Of a DNA stretch of 64,000 nt, positions 56,301 through 64,000 are shown piece after piece (within the stretch, counting starts at the first letter, position 1; each line of letters begins with the position of its first letter). The stretch is from Bacteroidales bacterium UBA1309. GTDB lineage: Bacteria; Bacteroidota; Bacteroidia; Bacteroidales; Dysgonomonadaceae. The translations under genes were made by a program, and so were the position numbers. The notes under the pieces are model-generated. The model saw only the letters and a list, made by a program, of their open reading frames with translations. It was not told where the DNA came from and searched no databases. The stretch is from NCBI GenBank assembly GCA_002307185.1, contig DBTT01000054.1:1-64000 (forward strand), read 5' to 3'.

Positions 56301-56796
56301 TGGGATGTATAAAAACTCTCTGCAATATCGCGATGCTGAACACGGAGGGTTGTCTTACTATATTGATGATAGTGGCACTAAGGTTGCTTCTACAAGTGGA
56401 ACCTACAACGATGGTCTTATTCTTAGTGGTGTCACTGAATCAGGGGATGCAAATACCACCATCATCGATGCGGCAAGCTATTATTTGAATTCGTTTGGCT
56501 GGGGTGCTGGATCTGGCTATTATAACCAGTATGACCATGCAGTATTTGATAATAGCTACATCAAGTTACGGGAAATGTCATTGTCTTACACTTTGCCCAA
56601 AAGTTTAACTAAAAAAATGAAATTTCAAAATATCCAGTTTTCTTTGACAGGACGAAATCTCTTTTTTATATGGAAAACCTTGGATAATATCGACCCTGAA
56701 GCGACAGTCGGTTCAAGTTGGTTGTATCAAGGTATTGATCAAGGTGCAATGGCCGGAACTAGAAGTTTTGGAGCATCATTACGTGCCTCTTTTTAA
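53368..56796 (+). CDS. SusC/RagA TonB-dependent transporter (second pair)
   Basis: A 1142-residue outer-membrane transporter without an STN domain. The N-terminus is long and basic before the hydrophobic segment (about 27-45). A carboxypeptidase-like domain (about 70-145: ISGVIADLGGSPLPGVAVML), plug with LYGKAAGVRINSAPGGATSA and IVDGVPIRSSTM, and the SusC signature LSILKGASASALYGSEAANG follow, then the barrel ending in an aromatic residue. No direct link to the sigma/FecR pair is expected from its domains. It starts a run of genes with a SusD and two fucosidases. Confidence 0.95.
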   Translation: MLMKRIKSLKRKRSAFGNSWPKLQKIVSLGCALGIISLGNVMKVRAESPAPKRSGTVVVSQPADVRTISGVIADLGGSPLPGVAVMLKGTTIGTTSDASGKYTLSKVPDGSELVFSCVGMTSKTIKVGSQTQIDVTLEDASTGLNEVVVTALGIKKEQRALGYAVSTVSAADLTKTGSTNFGSALYGKAAGVRINSAPGGATSAVNIQIRGVTSINNNTQPLYIVDGVPIRSSTMLSSIGGNNGDYWSETKIRENGAIDINPEDIETLSILKGASASALYGSEAANGVIVITTKKGSKNRGLGVDIGYSYNFENVATKPDYQNEYGPGYDRATNVDSFGSSDTGWLTDDDGSVHPIYRAYAQFGPKFDGRTVKYWDGSSRSYVANKDNYKDFYQTGYSSISNVAISNASDNGNFRLAYTRTDYEGIQRGGNMQKNNFSFNGTLKLNKNVSVDIISNYINTFTHNRPTMLSRLTGAFGGFYSRMDDMNTYLSKYQTTKGYKYVKSTATTYDPDEALSYNIRAYELLDLLWSRLKNSYDESQNRYINSVTANIALNDKFKLRGRIGNDFTSLRVEDKQHNEYSSAFGYSGYYKVANGRSTILYGDALLSYNTNNILKDLGLTASIGANGKRATYSDASSNTNDGLVIENWFSLTNSASSISSTSTSTYQSDMAAFGILGLNYKSWLYMEATGRNEWTSTLPKNENHYFYPSINSGFVFSDAFKFPSYLTYGKLRASWGIVGNHPEMYQAGVAYTVSSVTTTSGNVIYQSPASSQYGNDGIRSEKKYESEIGLELKFLQNRLGFDFSYYYNKIKDQILYLDTPASSGASSMLTNVGDLSNQGLEISISATPLKLKSFEWTSRLNIGMNRNKLLRLTTGVDELIPYSTDGGALQIKASVGDALGNIYVHPISTNSDGVKIVNSDGYYEIDNTTYQKVGNITPKVVGGFSNTFTYKNFALDIMIDYRLGGQIVSTPTLYMTGAGMYKNSLQYRDAEHGGLSYYIDDSGTKVASTSGTYNDGLILSGVTESGDANTTIIDAASYYLNSFGWGAGSGYYNQYDHAVFDNSYIKLREMSLSYTLPKSLTKKMKFQNIQFSLTGRNLFFIWKTLDNIDPEATVGSSWLYQGIDQGAMAGTRSFGASLRASF

Positions 56797-56823
56797 TTTA
56801 TAAACGAATTAAATCAGAAAATT

Positions 56824-58395
56824 ATGAAACAAATAATTTTAAATTTAAGTATTTCGATTATTCTGCTGATGAGTTTTTCTTCTTGTATGGATAAGATTGA
56901 GGATGATTATACGGATCCGGATACGTCAACTGTGGGTTATATGGGCAATCTATTTACCACTATGTTACTAAACAATAGAATTATGCCAACATATTGGGAT
57001 TATGCTACATTTGTCACAGGAGTCACTGCTAAATATTCACAGTTCATAGGAATTGGCATTACCTCTAAAATGTATGTTCCTTCGTCGGATTATAATGAAG
57101 ATCGCTGGGAAGCATATTACACAGGAGGTATCGTCAACCAGTACCGCGAGATCGAAAAGACCTACAGTAATTTGACAGCAACCAAACAGGTGGAACAAGA
57201 AGTCTATTTGCAGATAGCCAAAGTCGTTTATTATGATCAAACGTCTCAAGTTATTGATTTATGGGGAGATATTCCTTTTTCAGAGGCCGGCTCTCTAAAT
57301 ACGACAAATACTCTGACAAAAGCTAAATTTGATGATGCAGATAGCATATATACTACTATCATTGATGGCCTGAAAACAATCAACACTTTCTTAGATACGG
57401 TGAGTGTTACATCATCTGTATCGACAAGTCTTGCCACACAAGACATCCTGCTTGGCGGAGATCTTAAAATGTGGAGACGATATGCAAATTCTTTGCGTTT
57501 GCGTCTCTTAATGCGCATTTCGAATGTAAGCGAAAGTGTTGCAGAAACTGCTGTTACAGAAATGTTGAATGATACGACCACATATCCGTTGGTTGAATCG
57601 AATGATCAAAATATCTTGCTGGAGGTAAATTCGAGCAATAGTAGTTTTAATTCATCTGGTTTAGAGAGCGGGCTCACCGATGCCGCAACAAGTAATGGAC
57701 CAATTGCGCCTGAATATCTATTGGAGGATGTCATGGTTGCTAGCAATGACCCTCGTACCCCTGTATTCTGGAACAAAAGTAGTGCCGGTTATGTTGGACT
57801 ACCTATAGGCTCCACAACAACCACTGCTGAATCCATGCTGAGTAACAACCTAGTGTCAACGATAGACTCTGCAACATTCATCAAGAACATAAATGTCCCC
57901 GGTGTTGTTTTCACTGCTGCCGAGGTTAGTTTTCTTAAAGCGGAGGCTTATGAAAGATGGGGCTTAGGAACAGCTTCCACAGCTTATGAAACAGGTATAT
58001 CGCAATCTATTGATTTTTACTTTGATTTGAATAGCTCTGCCGTATATTCTGGTTACTCAGCAACTGCCGAAACAGCTCCAACTACTTCAGAAATAGCAAG
58101 TTTCATTGCTGGTGATAGCATCGCATATAGTGGTACCACCACTGAGAAGCTAGCAAAAATATATACACAGAAATGGCTGAATTTCTTTATATTACAAGCA
58201 GGGCAGGCCTGGGCTGAATATCGTAGAACCGGTTATCCAGCACTTACCTTTTACGATGATCCTTCTTATACATCGGCCCTACAGCCACCTACAAGGTTAT
58301 TGTATCCATCAACTGAAACTACGTATAATTCAACAAATTACGCAGCTGTTTCTTCGGAAGATACAAGAGATACTAAAATATTTTGGGCTCAGTAA
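56824..58395 (+). CDS. SusD/RagB-family glycan-binding lipoprotein (second pair)
   Basis: A 523-residue lipoprotein: signal sequence ending SFSSC, Cys21 acylated. Features: YYDQTSQVIDLWGDIPFSEA, MWRRYANSLRLRLLMRISNV, FTAAEVSFLKAEAYERWGLG and QAGQAWAEYRRTGYPAL near the end, matching the SusD-like subgroup of the first SusD in this window. It starts 27 bases after susC. A large hairpin follows its stop. Confidence 0.93.
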   Translation: MKQIILNLSISIILLMSFSSCMDKIEDDYTDPDTSTVGYMGNLFTTMLLNNRIMPTYWDYATFVTGVTAKYSQFIGIGITSKMYVPSSDYNEDRWEAYYTGGIVNQYREIEKTYSNLTATKQVEQEVYLQIAKVVYYDQTSQVIDLWGDIPFSEAGSLNTTNTLTKAKFDDADSIYTTIIDGLKTINTFLDTVSVTSSVSTSLATQDILLGGDLKMWRRYANSLRLRLLMRISNVSESVAETAVTEMLNDTTTYPLVESNDQNILLEVNSSNSSFNSSGLESGLTDAATSNGPIAPEYLLEDVMVASNDPRTPVFWNKSSAGYVGLPIGSTTTTAESMLSNNLVSTIDSATFIKNINVPGVVFTAAEVSFLKAEAYERWGLGTASTAYETGISQSIDFYFDLNSSAVYSGYSATAETAPTTSEIASFIAGDSIAYSGTTTEKLAKIYTQKWLNFFILQAGQAWAEYRRTGYPALTFYDDPSYTSALQPPTRLLYPSTETTYNSTNYAAVSSEDTRDTKIFWAQ

Positions 58396-58410
58396 TATAA
58401 TTCAAACTTT

Positions 58411-58454
58411 AATCATTCGCCACGGAAGAGGAATCTCTTCCGTGGTAAATGATT
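58411..58454 (+). promoter_or_regulatory. Large hairpin between susD and the fucosidase genes
   Basis: CCACGGAAGAG (58420-58430) pairs perfectly with CTCTTCCGTGG (58435-58445) around a GAAT loop, and AATCATT (58411-58417) with AATGATT (58448-58454) outside. No T run follows directly (TTTTTTT comes at 58463). It may attenuate or protect the transcript rather than end it. Confidence 0.6.
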
Positions 58455-58517
58455 GATAAAGATTTTTTTAAGAAAATAATGATAAGCAATAGCTTCATTG
58501 ATAGAAATTATATTTAG

Positions 58518-59855
58518 ATGAAACAACATCTCTGCATTTCCATTTTACTAACTATCCTCATCTCATCTCTGAATGCTCAACAAGCCATACCATCTTCCGA
58601 GAGCATTAAAAACAAAATGCAATGGTTTGCTGATGCTAAATTGGGCATATTTATTCATTGGGGAATATATTCGGTGAAGGGAGTGGGTGAGTCGTGGAGT
58701 TTCCACAACAAGTGGATTCCTTACTCCGAATATATGTCTCAATTGAAAGGCTTCACAGGAGCAAAATATGATCCGCAGGCTTGGGCTGATTTGATTAAGC
58801 AATCTGGAGCACGCTATGCTGTGATAACAACCAAGCACCATGACGGAGTGGCTTTATGGAATACAAAAGCCAGCGACCTGAATGTAGTAAAGAAAACTCC
58901 TTTCAAGAAGGATGCAATCGCTCCGTTTTTTGCAGCCCTGCGCAAAGACAGTATCAAGTGCGGCGCTTATTTTTCACTCCTCGACTGGAGCAACCCCGAT
59001 TATCCGGGTTTCCTAAAAGATAGTTCACGTTACACAATCTCTCAAAACCCCACACGATGGAAAAAATTCTTACAATTCAACAATCTACAGATGTCGGAAA
59101 TAATGCAGCAATACCGACCCGATTTGATTTGGTTTGACGGCGACTGGGAACATAATGCCGCAGAATGGGAGGCTTCTGATGTGCGGAAAATGCTGTTAAG
59201 TTATAATCCGGAACTAATTATTAATGGCCGGCTCACTGGCTATGGGGACTACGAAACTCCAGAGCAAAATTTTCCGGTATCTCGTCCTGCATACAAATGG
59301 TGGGAATTGTGCATGACAACGAACGACAGTTGGGGCTTTCAACCAACGGACACGGCTTGGAAAAGTCCTTACGAAGTGATAACAATTTTCGTGGATGCCG
59401 TGGCTAATGGTGGCAATCTCCTGCTGGATATTGGACCACGGGCTGATGGTTCTATCCCCCGGGAACAGATAAATATATTGAAAGAATTGGGCGATTGGAA
59501 TAAAAGAAATGGTGAATCCATATTCGGCACATTGCCGGGATTGGCATCAGGGCATTTTTATGGACCGACAACCCTTTCTAAGGATTCAACAACTTTGTAT
59601 CTTTTTTTGCATGGCAGGACAAACGGTCAAATTATGCTGAAAGGTATCCGCAACAACATAAAAGGAGTGTCGGTTGTCGGAACCAATGCTTCACTTTCCT
59701 ATAAAGTCGTCGGTAAAATTTCCTGGAGTCCTATTCCCGGATTGGTTTACATCGATGTTCCAGAATCTCAAAATGACAAATATGTCACGGTGGTGAAGGT
59801 TAAACTCGATGGCCCGATACATCTTTATAGAGGAAAGGGCGGGTTGTCAGAGTGA
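58518..59855 (+). CDS. GH29 alpha-L-fucosidase (first copy)
   Basis: A 445-residue exported glycosidase that removes alpha-linked L-fucose. Signal peptide to about residue 20 (ending LNAQ). The TIM barrel shows KLGIFIHWGIYSV, the substrate-binding TTKHHDGVALW (107-110 HHDG) and the nucleophile in PDLIWFDGDWEHN (Asp207), then NGGNLLLDIGPRADGSIP. The C-terminal beta domain is short. It follows the second susD after a hairpin and is followed by another GH29 gene 43 bases later. Fucose linkage preference cannot be told. Confidence 0.93.
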   Translation: MKQHLCISILLTILISSLNAQQAIPSSESIKNKMQWFADAKLGIFIHWGIYSVKGVGESWSFHNKWIPYSEYMSQLKGFTGAKYDPQAWADLIKQSGARYAVITTKHHDGVALWNTKASDLNVVKKTPFKKDAIAPFFAALRKDSIKCGAYFSLLDWSNPDYPGFLKDSSRYTISQNPTRWKKFLQFNNLQMSEIMQQYRPDLIWFDGDWEHNAAEWEASDVRKMLLSYNPELIINGRLTGYGDYETPEQNFPVSRPAYKWWELCMTTNDSWGFQPTDTAWKSPYEVITIFVDAVANGGNLLLDIGPRADGSIPREQINILKELGDWNKRNGESIFGTLPGLASGHFYGPTTLSKDSTTLYLFLHGRTNGQIMLKGIRNNIKGVSVVGTNASLSYKVVGKISWSPIPGLVYIDVPESQNDKYVTVVKVKLDGPIHLYRGKGGLSE

Positions 59856-59898
59856 AACAGAAGAAACGATTGAATTATTATTAATAAATTGTATTGAA

Positions 59899-61326
59899 AT
59901 GAAGTGCATCCGTTTGGTGATATTAATGGTTTTAGCCTCTATCTTGACTTTAAAGGCTCAGGAAAACAACCTCCATCATCAGTCCTCAACCTACCAATGG
60001 CCGTCCGAACCGGATGTCCGTGCTAAATTAGACAAGTGGCAAGACCAAAAGTTTGGTGTTTTGATTCATTGGGGCGTCTATGCTGTACCCGGGATTATTG
60101 AATCGTGGCAGATTTGTAGTGAACCTTGGATTGAGAGAGATAGCACAAGTGTTTACGAAGATTACAAGAAATGGTATTGGGGCTTAAGCAAAGAATTCAA
60201 CCCCGTCAAATTTAATCCGGAACAATGGGCACAAGCTGCCAAGGACGCTGGGATGCGTTACATGGTATTTACCACCAAGCATCACGATGGTTTTTGTATG
60301 TTTGATACAAAACAAACTGATTACAAGATAACTAACGGGCCTTTCGAAGCCAATCCTCGTGCCAATGTCGCTAAATATGTGTTCCAAGCTTTTCGTGACC
60401 AAGGCTTTATGATTGGGGCGTATTTTTCCAAGCCCGATTGGCACTCGCAAGATTTTTGGTGGTCAAAATATGCCACTCCTGACAGAAATGTCAATTATGA
60501 TATTCGAAAATATCCATGGAAATGGAACAGATTCAAGCAATTTACCTATAATCAAATCAGTGAGTTGATGCATGATTATGGAGCAATAGACCTTCTCTGG
60601 CTTGATGGTGGTTGGGTGCGTCCGCTCGAAACTGTCACAGATGAAGTGCGTGCATGGGGTGCTGCCATTCCTGAATGGAATCAGGAAGTGGACATTCCTC
60701 GTATCGCTGCGATGGCCCGTAAGGCTCAACCCGGTTTGCTTGTGGTGGATCGGACTGTATCTGGCCCTTACGAAAACTACCAGACTCCGGAACAGACAAT
60801 TCCCGATAAAGTGCTGGATCACCCTTGGGAAAGCTGTATCACATTGGGAAATGCTTGGGGATGGGTACCCAACGAACAATACAAATCACCAACGAAGGTA
60901 ATTCACAAATTGATTGAAATCGTTTCCAAAGGTGGAAGCTTGTTGTTGGGCGTTGGCCCACGTGCCGATGGCACCATCGAGCCTGAGGAAATAAGGGTAT
61001 TGAATCGGATTGGCGAATGGATGAAGGTGAATGGCGATGCTATTTATGGAACTCGTGTTACTGCTGTTTACCGCGATGGGGATACTTTCTTCACTCAAAG
61101 CAAGGATGCAAAAACACATTATGCTTTGGTGTGCCTTCCCGAAAATAAAGACATTCCAAAAACCGTGGAATGGAAAGGTAATTTGCCGAAAAAAGGGAGA
61201 AAAGTCAAATTGCTTTCAACAGGTACAAATGTGAAATGGGTGCTTGAAGGCGACAAGGTGAAAGTGACCCTGCCTGCTTCTATTCTCAAAAAAGAAAAAT
61301 ACCCTGCGCTCGCATTTGCTTTTTGA
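59899..61326 (+). CDS. GH29 alpha-L-fucosidase (second copy)
   Basis: A 475-residue exported glycosidase. The frame is open from 59809, overlapping the previous gene, but ATG 59899 gives a signal peptide (MKCIRLVILMVLASILTLKA) and is chosen. The motifs FGVLIHWGVYAVP, FTTKHHDGFCMFD, the nucleophile in DLLWLDGGWVRP (Asp236) and GGSLLLGVGPRADGTIEPEE are present, with a C-terminal beta domain from about residue 400. It differs clearly from the first copy in the region between the nucleophile and the acid/base, so the two may cleave different fucose linkages. Confidence 0.93.
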   Translation: MKCIRLVILMVLASILTLKAQENNLHHQSSTYQWPSEPDVRAKLDKWQDQKFGVLIHWGVYAVPGIIESWQICSEPWIERDSTSVYEDYKKWYWGLSKEFNPVKFNPEQWAQAAKDAGMRYMVFTTKHHDGFCMFDTKQTDYKITNGPFEANPRANVAKYVFQAFRDQGFMIGAYFSKPDWHSQDFWWSKYATPDRNVNYDIRKYPWKWNRFKQFTYNQISELMHDYGAIDLLWLDGGWVRPLETVTDEVRAWGAAIPEWNQEVDIPRIAAMARKAQPGLLVVDRTVSGPYENYQTPEQTIPDKVLDHPWESCITLGNAWGWVPNEQYKSPTKVIHKLIEIVSKGGSLLLGVGPRADGTIEPEEIRVLNRIGEWMKVNGDAIYGTRVTAVYRDGDTFFTQSKDAKTHYALVCLPENKDIPKTVEWKGNLPKKGRKVKLLSTGTNVKWVLEGDKVKVTLPASILKKEKYPALAFAF

Positions 61327-61455
61327 ACAAACCCGGGAATTTTCGAAGAATGTGTTTGAAAGCTAATTAGGCATTTGGATGTGTTTAATTCTTGTTTCGT
61401 AATCCTGATTTGCAAGGTTTGACTTATAAAGACAAAATTCGATTGAGTAGCGACG

Positions 61456-62344
61456 ATGAAAAATAAATGTAAAAGAAGTTTCTGTCTTGTATTTTTGCTG
61501 CCTGTTTGGCTTGGAGGAGTCATGCTGTTTGCACAAGACAAAACTTCTTTCCAAATTGCAGAAAAATGGTTGCCCTAATACGATGTGCGTTCGGACATGG
61601 CAATCCTTTATGGGATGGATTCCACTTTCTCGACCCGATATGAATCATGGAAAGGGCGTGGCTATCGAATCGGTTTTATGACAGGCATTGCATGGGGCCA
61701 ATATCAGGATTATTTCACGGGGAAATTTGATGGAGAAATGCATTTCGATGATGCACAGGTGAATGAGAAAGGAGATACTATTTGGCATGGGAAGAATGTG
61801 CCTTATGTCAATCCCTCTCCCGAATACTTGGCATACATCAAGGCGCAAGTGAAAAAAGCGATAGACACAGGCGTGACGGATATTTATCTCGAAGAACCCG
61901 AATATTGGGCTTTTGTCGGTTATGGGGATGTTTTTAAAGTGGCTTGGCAACGGTATTACGGCTATCCCTGGATAGCTCAGGATTTGTCGCCAGAGGCAAC
62001 TTATTTGTCTTCGGAAGAAAATAATTGGACCAGGGCAGCAAGTTTTCCTTTACGATTTGGAGCATAATACGAAAAAGGCGCCCGCGGTGCTATGCGCCGC
62101 CTCGCGGGTGGAAAAGGAAACTGTCCTAAATGGAGTTTTCTCATTTCAGGCCAAAAGCCCTTCGGGAACGAACAACGTGATGCGAATTTTGCTTTCTGCC
62201 GAGCCCAAAGGCATTGAAGTAAAAGAAGCGAACCGAAAAATACCCGTTCCGTTCACCTCGATTTGGGACAATGATTCGAAAACCTTGTTGCTCCAGTTTG
62301 CCAATAATGCCGATGGAGTAGATGTTGAAATGCGATGTCGATGA
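61456..62344 (+). pseudogene. Broken exported glycan-locus protein (nonsense codon and internal deletion)
   Basis: A signal peptide starts at ATG 61456 (MKNKCKRSFCLVFLLPVWLG). After EKWLP an in-frame TAA (61576-61578) interrupts the frame, which then continues as YDVRSDMAILYGMDSTFSTR, MTGIAWGQYQDYF and IYLEEPEYWAFVGYGDVFKV. Near 62037 the sequence changes frame: translation resumes as FLYDLEHN and KKAPAVLCAASRVEKET, then SPSGTNNVMRILLSAEPKGI, ending at TGA 62342. From memory the intact Bacteroidota family is about 700 residues, with the first part at the N-terminus and the last at the C-terminus, so a large middle part is missing. The original role is unknown. Confidence 0.75.
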
Positions 62345-64000
62345 CAATGAATAAAATACTTTCCGTGATCATGTTTTTACAGGTTGCCTTGCAGATGAAT
62401 CTACTGGCTCAGACGGGTAGCGTATCCGAACCGGTCCGGTATGTAGGTGGCGAAATTGCCGACCCCACTACCCATGACGGAAAACTCCGCTTGGCTGTCG
62501 GCGTAGAAAGTCGTCAAGTGTTGCGCGCAAACCGCACCCATCCAGAATGGGCAGATGGCTTTGGTTGGACGTACAACCATGCGCCGAATATTTGTTATTG
62601 GAACAACCGTTTCTACGTGCAATACCTCAGCGGAGCTGTGGATGAACACATTGCTCCTGTACATACCCTGTTGGTGACATCACTTGACGGGCGAAATTGG
62701 GCGAAGCCCCAAGTCGTTTTTCCCGAGTACAAAGCTCCTGCAGGGGTGAAGATCCCTGAAGGTTACACGGGCTACATGATGCACCAGCGGATGGGATTTT
62801 ATGTTGCTCCGAATGGACGTTTGTTGGTGTGCGGATTTTATGGACACACCGAACATCCTTTTGGCAAAGGCGGCATCGGAAGGGTGGTTCGGGAAGTACA
62901 CCAAGATGGTTCTTTTGGGCCGATTTATTTTGTCCGTTACAGTAGCTACAACGATTGGAACGAAAGCAACACGGCTTATCCGTTTTTCACCCGTTCTTCC
63001 GATCCGGGTTTTGTAAAAGCCTGTCAGGCATTGTTGTCCGATAAGTTAATGACATTGCAATGGCTGGATGAGGACACGGGAAAGAACAATAATTATTATC
63101 CTTCGTTGGGTGCGGCCAGAGACAGTGTGGAAGCCACTTCCTTCTATCACAGGAAAGATGGCAAAGTTGTATTCCTTTGGAAAAAATCCATGAGTGCTAT
63201 CTCCAATGATGAAGGTGTCACTATATCGCATCCGGAGAAATCCCCGACGCTGATTATGCCCGGTGGAAAAAATTGGGGGCAACGCACGGAAGACGGCCGT
63301 TATGCGATGGTCTATAATCCAATTGCCACACAGGAATACCGCTATCCGCTGATTGTGGTTACAGGCGATGACGGAATCATGTACGACAACATGTTGGTGG
63401 TTCAGGGAGAAGTTCCGCCTCGCCGTTTTTTTGGGCGGTGGAAAGATTTTGGGCCAAATTACACACGTGGCATCGAGGAAGGAAATGGGAATCCTCCAGG
63501 GAGCGACATGTGGCTTACCTACAGCATGAATAAAGAAGATATCTGGGTAAGCCGTGTGCCATTGCCTGTACGCTATGCAGTGGAGGGAGAAGTGCACGAC
63601 AACTTCAACCATCTGCTAGTGGATGGCGCGGTTCCGGATTGGAATATTTATGCCCCGCAATGGGCATCCGTTCATGTGAAGTCCTTTCCTGATGGTAAAA
63701 ATAAATGTTTGGAATTATCCGACACAGACCCTTACGATTATGCCAAGGCAATACGTGTATTCCAAACAGGGACCCATGCCAAACTGAGATTTAAAGTGTA
63801 TCTGAAGTCGAACAACACAGGAGCACTAAGAATTGAGTTGACAGATCGTTATGGCAATCGCCCCGTAAGGATATGGTTTGATAAAACGAAGAATTTATAT
63901 GCTCAAGACGGAAACATTCCAAAGCTTTTACTTAAACAAGTTTCGGAAAAATGGTATAACTTTGAGATTGACGTTGATGCAACATTATTTGGCAGTTATG
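62341..64000 (+). CDS. Sialidase-like beta-propeller protein (partial, runs off the window)
   Basis: At least 553 residues; the end is outside the window. The start ATG 62341 overlaps the stop of the broken gene (ATGA); ATG 62347 is an alternative. Signal peptide to about residue 24. The fold is suggested by repeated beta strands and an Asp-box motif SLDGRNWAKP, with MMHQRMGFYVAPNGRLLVCG and ESNTAYPFFTRSSDPGF as conserved blocks. From about residue 425 a concanavalin-like beta domain seems to begin. It is annotated in relatives as sialidase/neuraminidase-like, but activity is not established. It belongs to the PUL by position. Confidence 0.65.
   Translation, partial: MTMNKILSVIMFLQVALQMNLLAQTGSVSEPVRYVGGEIADPTTHDGKLRLAVGVESRQVLRANRTHPEWADGFGWTYNHAPNICYWNNRFYVQYLSGAVDEHIAPVHTLLVTSLDGRNWAKPQVVFPEYKAPAGVKIPEGYTGYMMHQRMGFYVAPNGRLLVCGFYGHTEHPFGKGGIGRVVREVHQDGSFGPIYFVRYSSYNDWNESNTAYPFFTRSSDPGFVKACQALLSDKLMTLQWLDEDTGKNNNYYPSLGAARDSVEATSFYHRKDGKVVFLWKKSMSAISNDEGVTISHPEKSPTLIMPGGKNWGQRTEDGRYAMVYNPIATQEYRYPLIVVTGDDGIMYDNMLVVQGEVPPRRFFGRWKDFGPNYTRGIEEGNGNPPGSDMWLTYSMNKEDIWVSRVPLPVRYAVEGEVHDNFNHLLVDGAVPDWNIYAPQWASVHVKSFPDGKNKCLELSDTDPYDYAKAIRVFQTGTHAKLRFKVYLKSNNTGALRIELTDRYGNRPVRIWFDKTKNLYAQDGNIPKLLLKQVSEKWYNFEIDVDATLFGSY

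Noticed and set aside
59809..59898. Longer N-terminus for the second fucosidase
   Set aside because: It would overlap the end of the first fucosidase gene and push the signal peptide inside the protein; ATG 59899 is better.
61585..62067. A free-standing 160-codon gene
   Set aside because: It is in frame with a signal peptide upstream across a single TAA and ends in a frame change, so it is better read as part of a broken gene.

Overview
The window looks like chromosomal DNA of a Bacteroidota member, most likely order Bacteroidales. It carries two SusC/SusD pairs, an ECF sigma/FecR pair, a GldB-like lipoprotein, a DUF4105 protein, the long NagB-LmbE fusion, a GyrA of the Bacteroidota type and tRNAs without an encoded CCA end. 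Several promoters also fit the Bacteroidota pattern TTG-N20..22-TAnnTTTG.

Layout. Positions 1-1390: end of gmd plus fcl (GDP-L-fucose synthesis), visibly GC-richer than the rest, closed by a strong terminator. 1.5-7.0 kb: a PhoA-type alkaline phosphatase, a minus-strand tRNA-Gly/tRNA-Leu operon with its own promoter and terminator, a C69 dipeptidase, a candidate small RNA, and a divergent quinone-reductase/HxlR pair. 7.1-18.4 kb: DUF4105 (Lnb-like) gene, an alkaline-phosphatase-fold protein that has lost its catalytic residues, secA, a DUF4268 gene, gyrA, a TPR protein and a DUF2185 gene. 18.5-31 kb: tRNA-Leu, an iron alcohol dehydrogenase, a TonB-dependent receptor, the set proC - XRE/cupin - acyl-CoA synthetase - proB - coiled-coil protein, a phosphopantetheinyl transferase, rmuC and a PAP2-like membrane protein. 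31-39.3 kb: tkt-rpiB, mdh, a coiled-coil membrane protein, a GNAT acetyltransferase, a GldB-like lipoprotein and dnaB. 39.3-40.4 kb is a 1.16 kb stretch without a convincing gene. 40.4-43.2 kb: nagB-lmbE fusion and cutC.

43.3-64.0 kb is a polysaccharide utilization locus (PUL): ECF sigma, FecR anti-sigma, SusC with an STN signalling domain, SusD, an exported transglutaminase-like/thioredoxin-like protein, a second SusC/SusD pair, two GH29 alpha-L-fucosidases, a broken gene, and a sialidase-like beta-propeller protein that runs off the window. The two fucosidases suggest a fucosylated glycan substrate. The STN domain on only the first SusC suggests that this transporter senses the ligand and signals through FecR to the sigma factor.

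Most worth a second look: the alkaline-phosphatase pseudoenzyme between the Lnb-like gene and secA, the promoter-plus-terminator small RNA near 5.7 kb, the duplicated transglutaminase module inside the PUL, the NagB domain lacking canonical catalytic residues, and the PUL gene destroyed by a nonsense codon plus a probable internal deletion. No CRISPR array, complete insertion sequence, prophage or rRNA gene was seen.
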